A stretch of DNA of 35,216 bases, taken from assembly GCA_022565615.1 (NCBI GenBank), contig JAIUMM010000016.1:1-35216 (forward strand), written 5' to 3'. A program made the translations under genes and the position numbers. Position 1 is the first letter of the stretch, and every line of letters starts with the position of its first letter. Under the pieces are notes generated by a model that made no database searches, was not told the origin of the DNA, and saw nothing but the letters and a program-made list of their open reading frames with translations. This document shows positions 34,447 through 35,216 of the stretch, one piece after another. This stretch comes from Nanobdellota archaeon. GTDB taxonomy: Archaea > Nanobdellota > Nanobdellia > Woesearchaeales > UBA583.

Positions 34447-35093
34447 AACAATATATTCAAGAACTTTATACAAAAAAAGAATTTTTTACACAAGCACAAG
34501 AATTCTTTAATCAAGAAGGATTTATTCAACTCCAAGAATTTTTTAATCAAGAACAAAAAGAAGTTGTATCATCTCTTACAAGTTTAAACTTAATACCACA
34601 AGAAACATTCTCTTTAAATTATTCTCCTCTTATTCATAAAAAATTTGATTTAGACTATTCAAAAATTTCAAATCTAAAAATAGAAAGTATTGAACTCATT
34701 GAATTTTTTAAAAGTAAAACATTTGAAGAATATCTAGAACAACTCACAGGATTTAGTATTCAATTCACAAAAACTCAAATTTCAAAATTTAATCACAGTT
34801 GCTTTGAACTTATTCATGATTCAAAAGTTACAGACTCAATGCTCTTAGATATTTACTTTTTTATCACAAAAGATGAATTTGAGCAAGAAATGGGAGGACA
34901 CAAAGTATATACTACATTTGAAGAAGAACTCTTCTACATCAACCCAACTCATAACTCTTTAACTTGTGTATTTAGAGATGAAGAATTAAGAACATATACC
35001 AAATATATTAACTCACTTGCAAAAGAAAAAGAATATATCCAAATTCATACCACATTTGAAATATTAGGAAGTTTAGAAGAAGATTTAGTCTAA
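34443..35093 (+). CDS. Tpa1/OGFOD1-like C-terminal domain as a separate protein
   Basis: 216 aa from ATG 34443 (ATGA overlap); a more upstream ATG at 34431 is also in frame but would run into the previous gene further. It shows the second, non-catalytic beta-helix of Tpa1/OGFOD1: SMLLDIYFFIT, then EMGGHKVYTTFEEELFYINP, then NSLTCVFRDEELRTYTKYIN. HDSKVTD (HxxxxxD) is not a Fe-binding HxD, consistent with the inactive domain. In eukaryotes both halves are one polypeptide; here they are adjacent, separately translated and probably form a complex. Confidence 0.72.
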   Translation: MKQYIQELYTKKEFFTQAQEFFNQEGFIQLQEFFNQEQKEVVSSLTSLNLIPQETFSLNYSPLIHKKFDLDYSKISNLKIESIELIEFFKSKTFEEYLEQLTGFSIQFTKTQISKFNHSCFELIHDSKVTDSMLLDIYFFITKDEFEQEMGGHKVYTTFEEELFYINPTHNSLTCVFRDEELRTYTKYINSLAKEKEYIQIHTTFEILGSLEEDLV

Positions 35094-35098
35094 GTAAT

Positions 35099-35215
35099 TT
35101 AAGAACAATTTCTAGAAGCCAGTCTCAAAATTGTTTCTAGTTTTTTATCAATACTAAAACCTAAAATTTTTTCATTTTCATTTTTTTCATGTTTAAATTT
35201 GCCCCTTATTTTTGA
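35099..35215 (-). CDS. C-terminal end of a gene entering from the right edge
   Basis: An open frame from the right edge ends at TAA (complement of 35099-35101), coding 38 residues, ending LGFSIDKKLETILRLASRNC-S. It is convergent with the Tpa1-like gene with only a 5-bp gap, the usual spacing in this window. The fragment is too short to identify and could be spurious. Confidence 0.4.
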   Translation of the reverse strand, partial: SKIRGKFKHEKNENEKILGFSIDKKLETILRLASRNCS

Positions 35216-35216
35216 A

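Noticed and set aside
33757-35093. A single Tpa1/OGFOD1 gene broken by a sequencing frameshift
   Set aside because: Each half ends or starts cleanly at a domain border and the junction is an ATGA overlap, the same form seen at 507-510. A frameshift would more likely leave one half with a ragged end. Reads would still be needed to exclude it.

Overview
The window is 35.2 kb of very AT-rich DNA that looks archaeal, most likely from a small-genome DPANN lineage of the Woesearchaeota/Pacearchaeota type. I base the lineage guess on gene content and style, not on a tree. Archaeal markers are an Rpr2-type RNase P protein (Rnp4), Trm1, an AMP phosphorylase of the archaeal NMP pathway, a duplicated Lrp-type regulator, an archaeal pilus/archaellum-type ATPase and membrane platform, three tRNA genes with no encoded CCA, and TATA-like boxes centred about 25-30 nt upstream of many ATG codons, which implies mostly leaderless mRNAs.

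Layout. 1-1.5 kb: the tail of an IS transposase, then a two-gene unit of a WYL-like small protein and a Shedu-type (SduA/DUF4263) nuclease. 1.6-8 kb, minus strand: an exported lipoprotein, a type II/IV secretion ATPase, its TadC/ArlJ-type membrane partner, and an XPD/Rad3-family Fe-S helicase. 8.1-10 kb: tRNA-Leu(UAA), followed at its 3' end by a convergent type II restriction-modification pair (Eco47II-family nuclease and m5C methyltransferase). 10-21 kb: a PH-domain membrane protein, two Nudix hydrolases, a TctA-like transporter, an orphan 535-aa protein, MutS, RNase P Rnp4 and several lineage-specific unknowns. 21.2-21.5 kb: tRNA-Leu(GAG) with its 3' end repeated twice more downstream of it. 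21.6-26.3 kb: Trm1, an Lrp-like regulator, and an MntA-HepT toxin-antitoxin operon whose promoter is a near-exact copy of the regulator's promoter; then two membrane proteins. 26.4-28.2 kb: an overlapping pair, a nitrilase-fold protein and an HNH/treble-clef protein, which I regard as the best candidate for an undescribed defence-like module; it abuts the 3' end of tRNA-Phe. 28.3-35.2 kb: an exported PLD-type enzyme facing an exported OB-fold protein, a small 49-aa gene, a MutY-like glycosylase without an Fe-S cluster, AMP phosphorylase, and two overlapping genes that together correspond to the two halves of eukaryotic Tpa1/OGFOD1, the ribosomal prolyl hydroxylase.

How it fits together. Housekeeping functions (tRNA maturation and modification, mismatch and oxidative repair, nucleotide salvage, surface pilus) are interspersed with four conflict modules: Shedu, R-M, MntA-HepT, and the nitrilase/HNH pair. 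Two of these (R-M and nitrilase/HNH) lie directly at tRNA 3' ends, and the third tRNA carries duplicated 3' ends, so tRNA 3' ends appear to be the integration hotspots of this genome. No gap exceeds 300 bases; the largest gene-free stretch (21169-21436) holds the tRNA-derived repeats, and the 18894-19055 gap shows nothing I can interpret.
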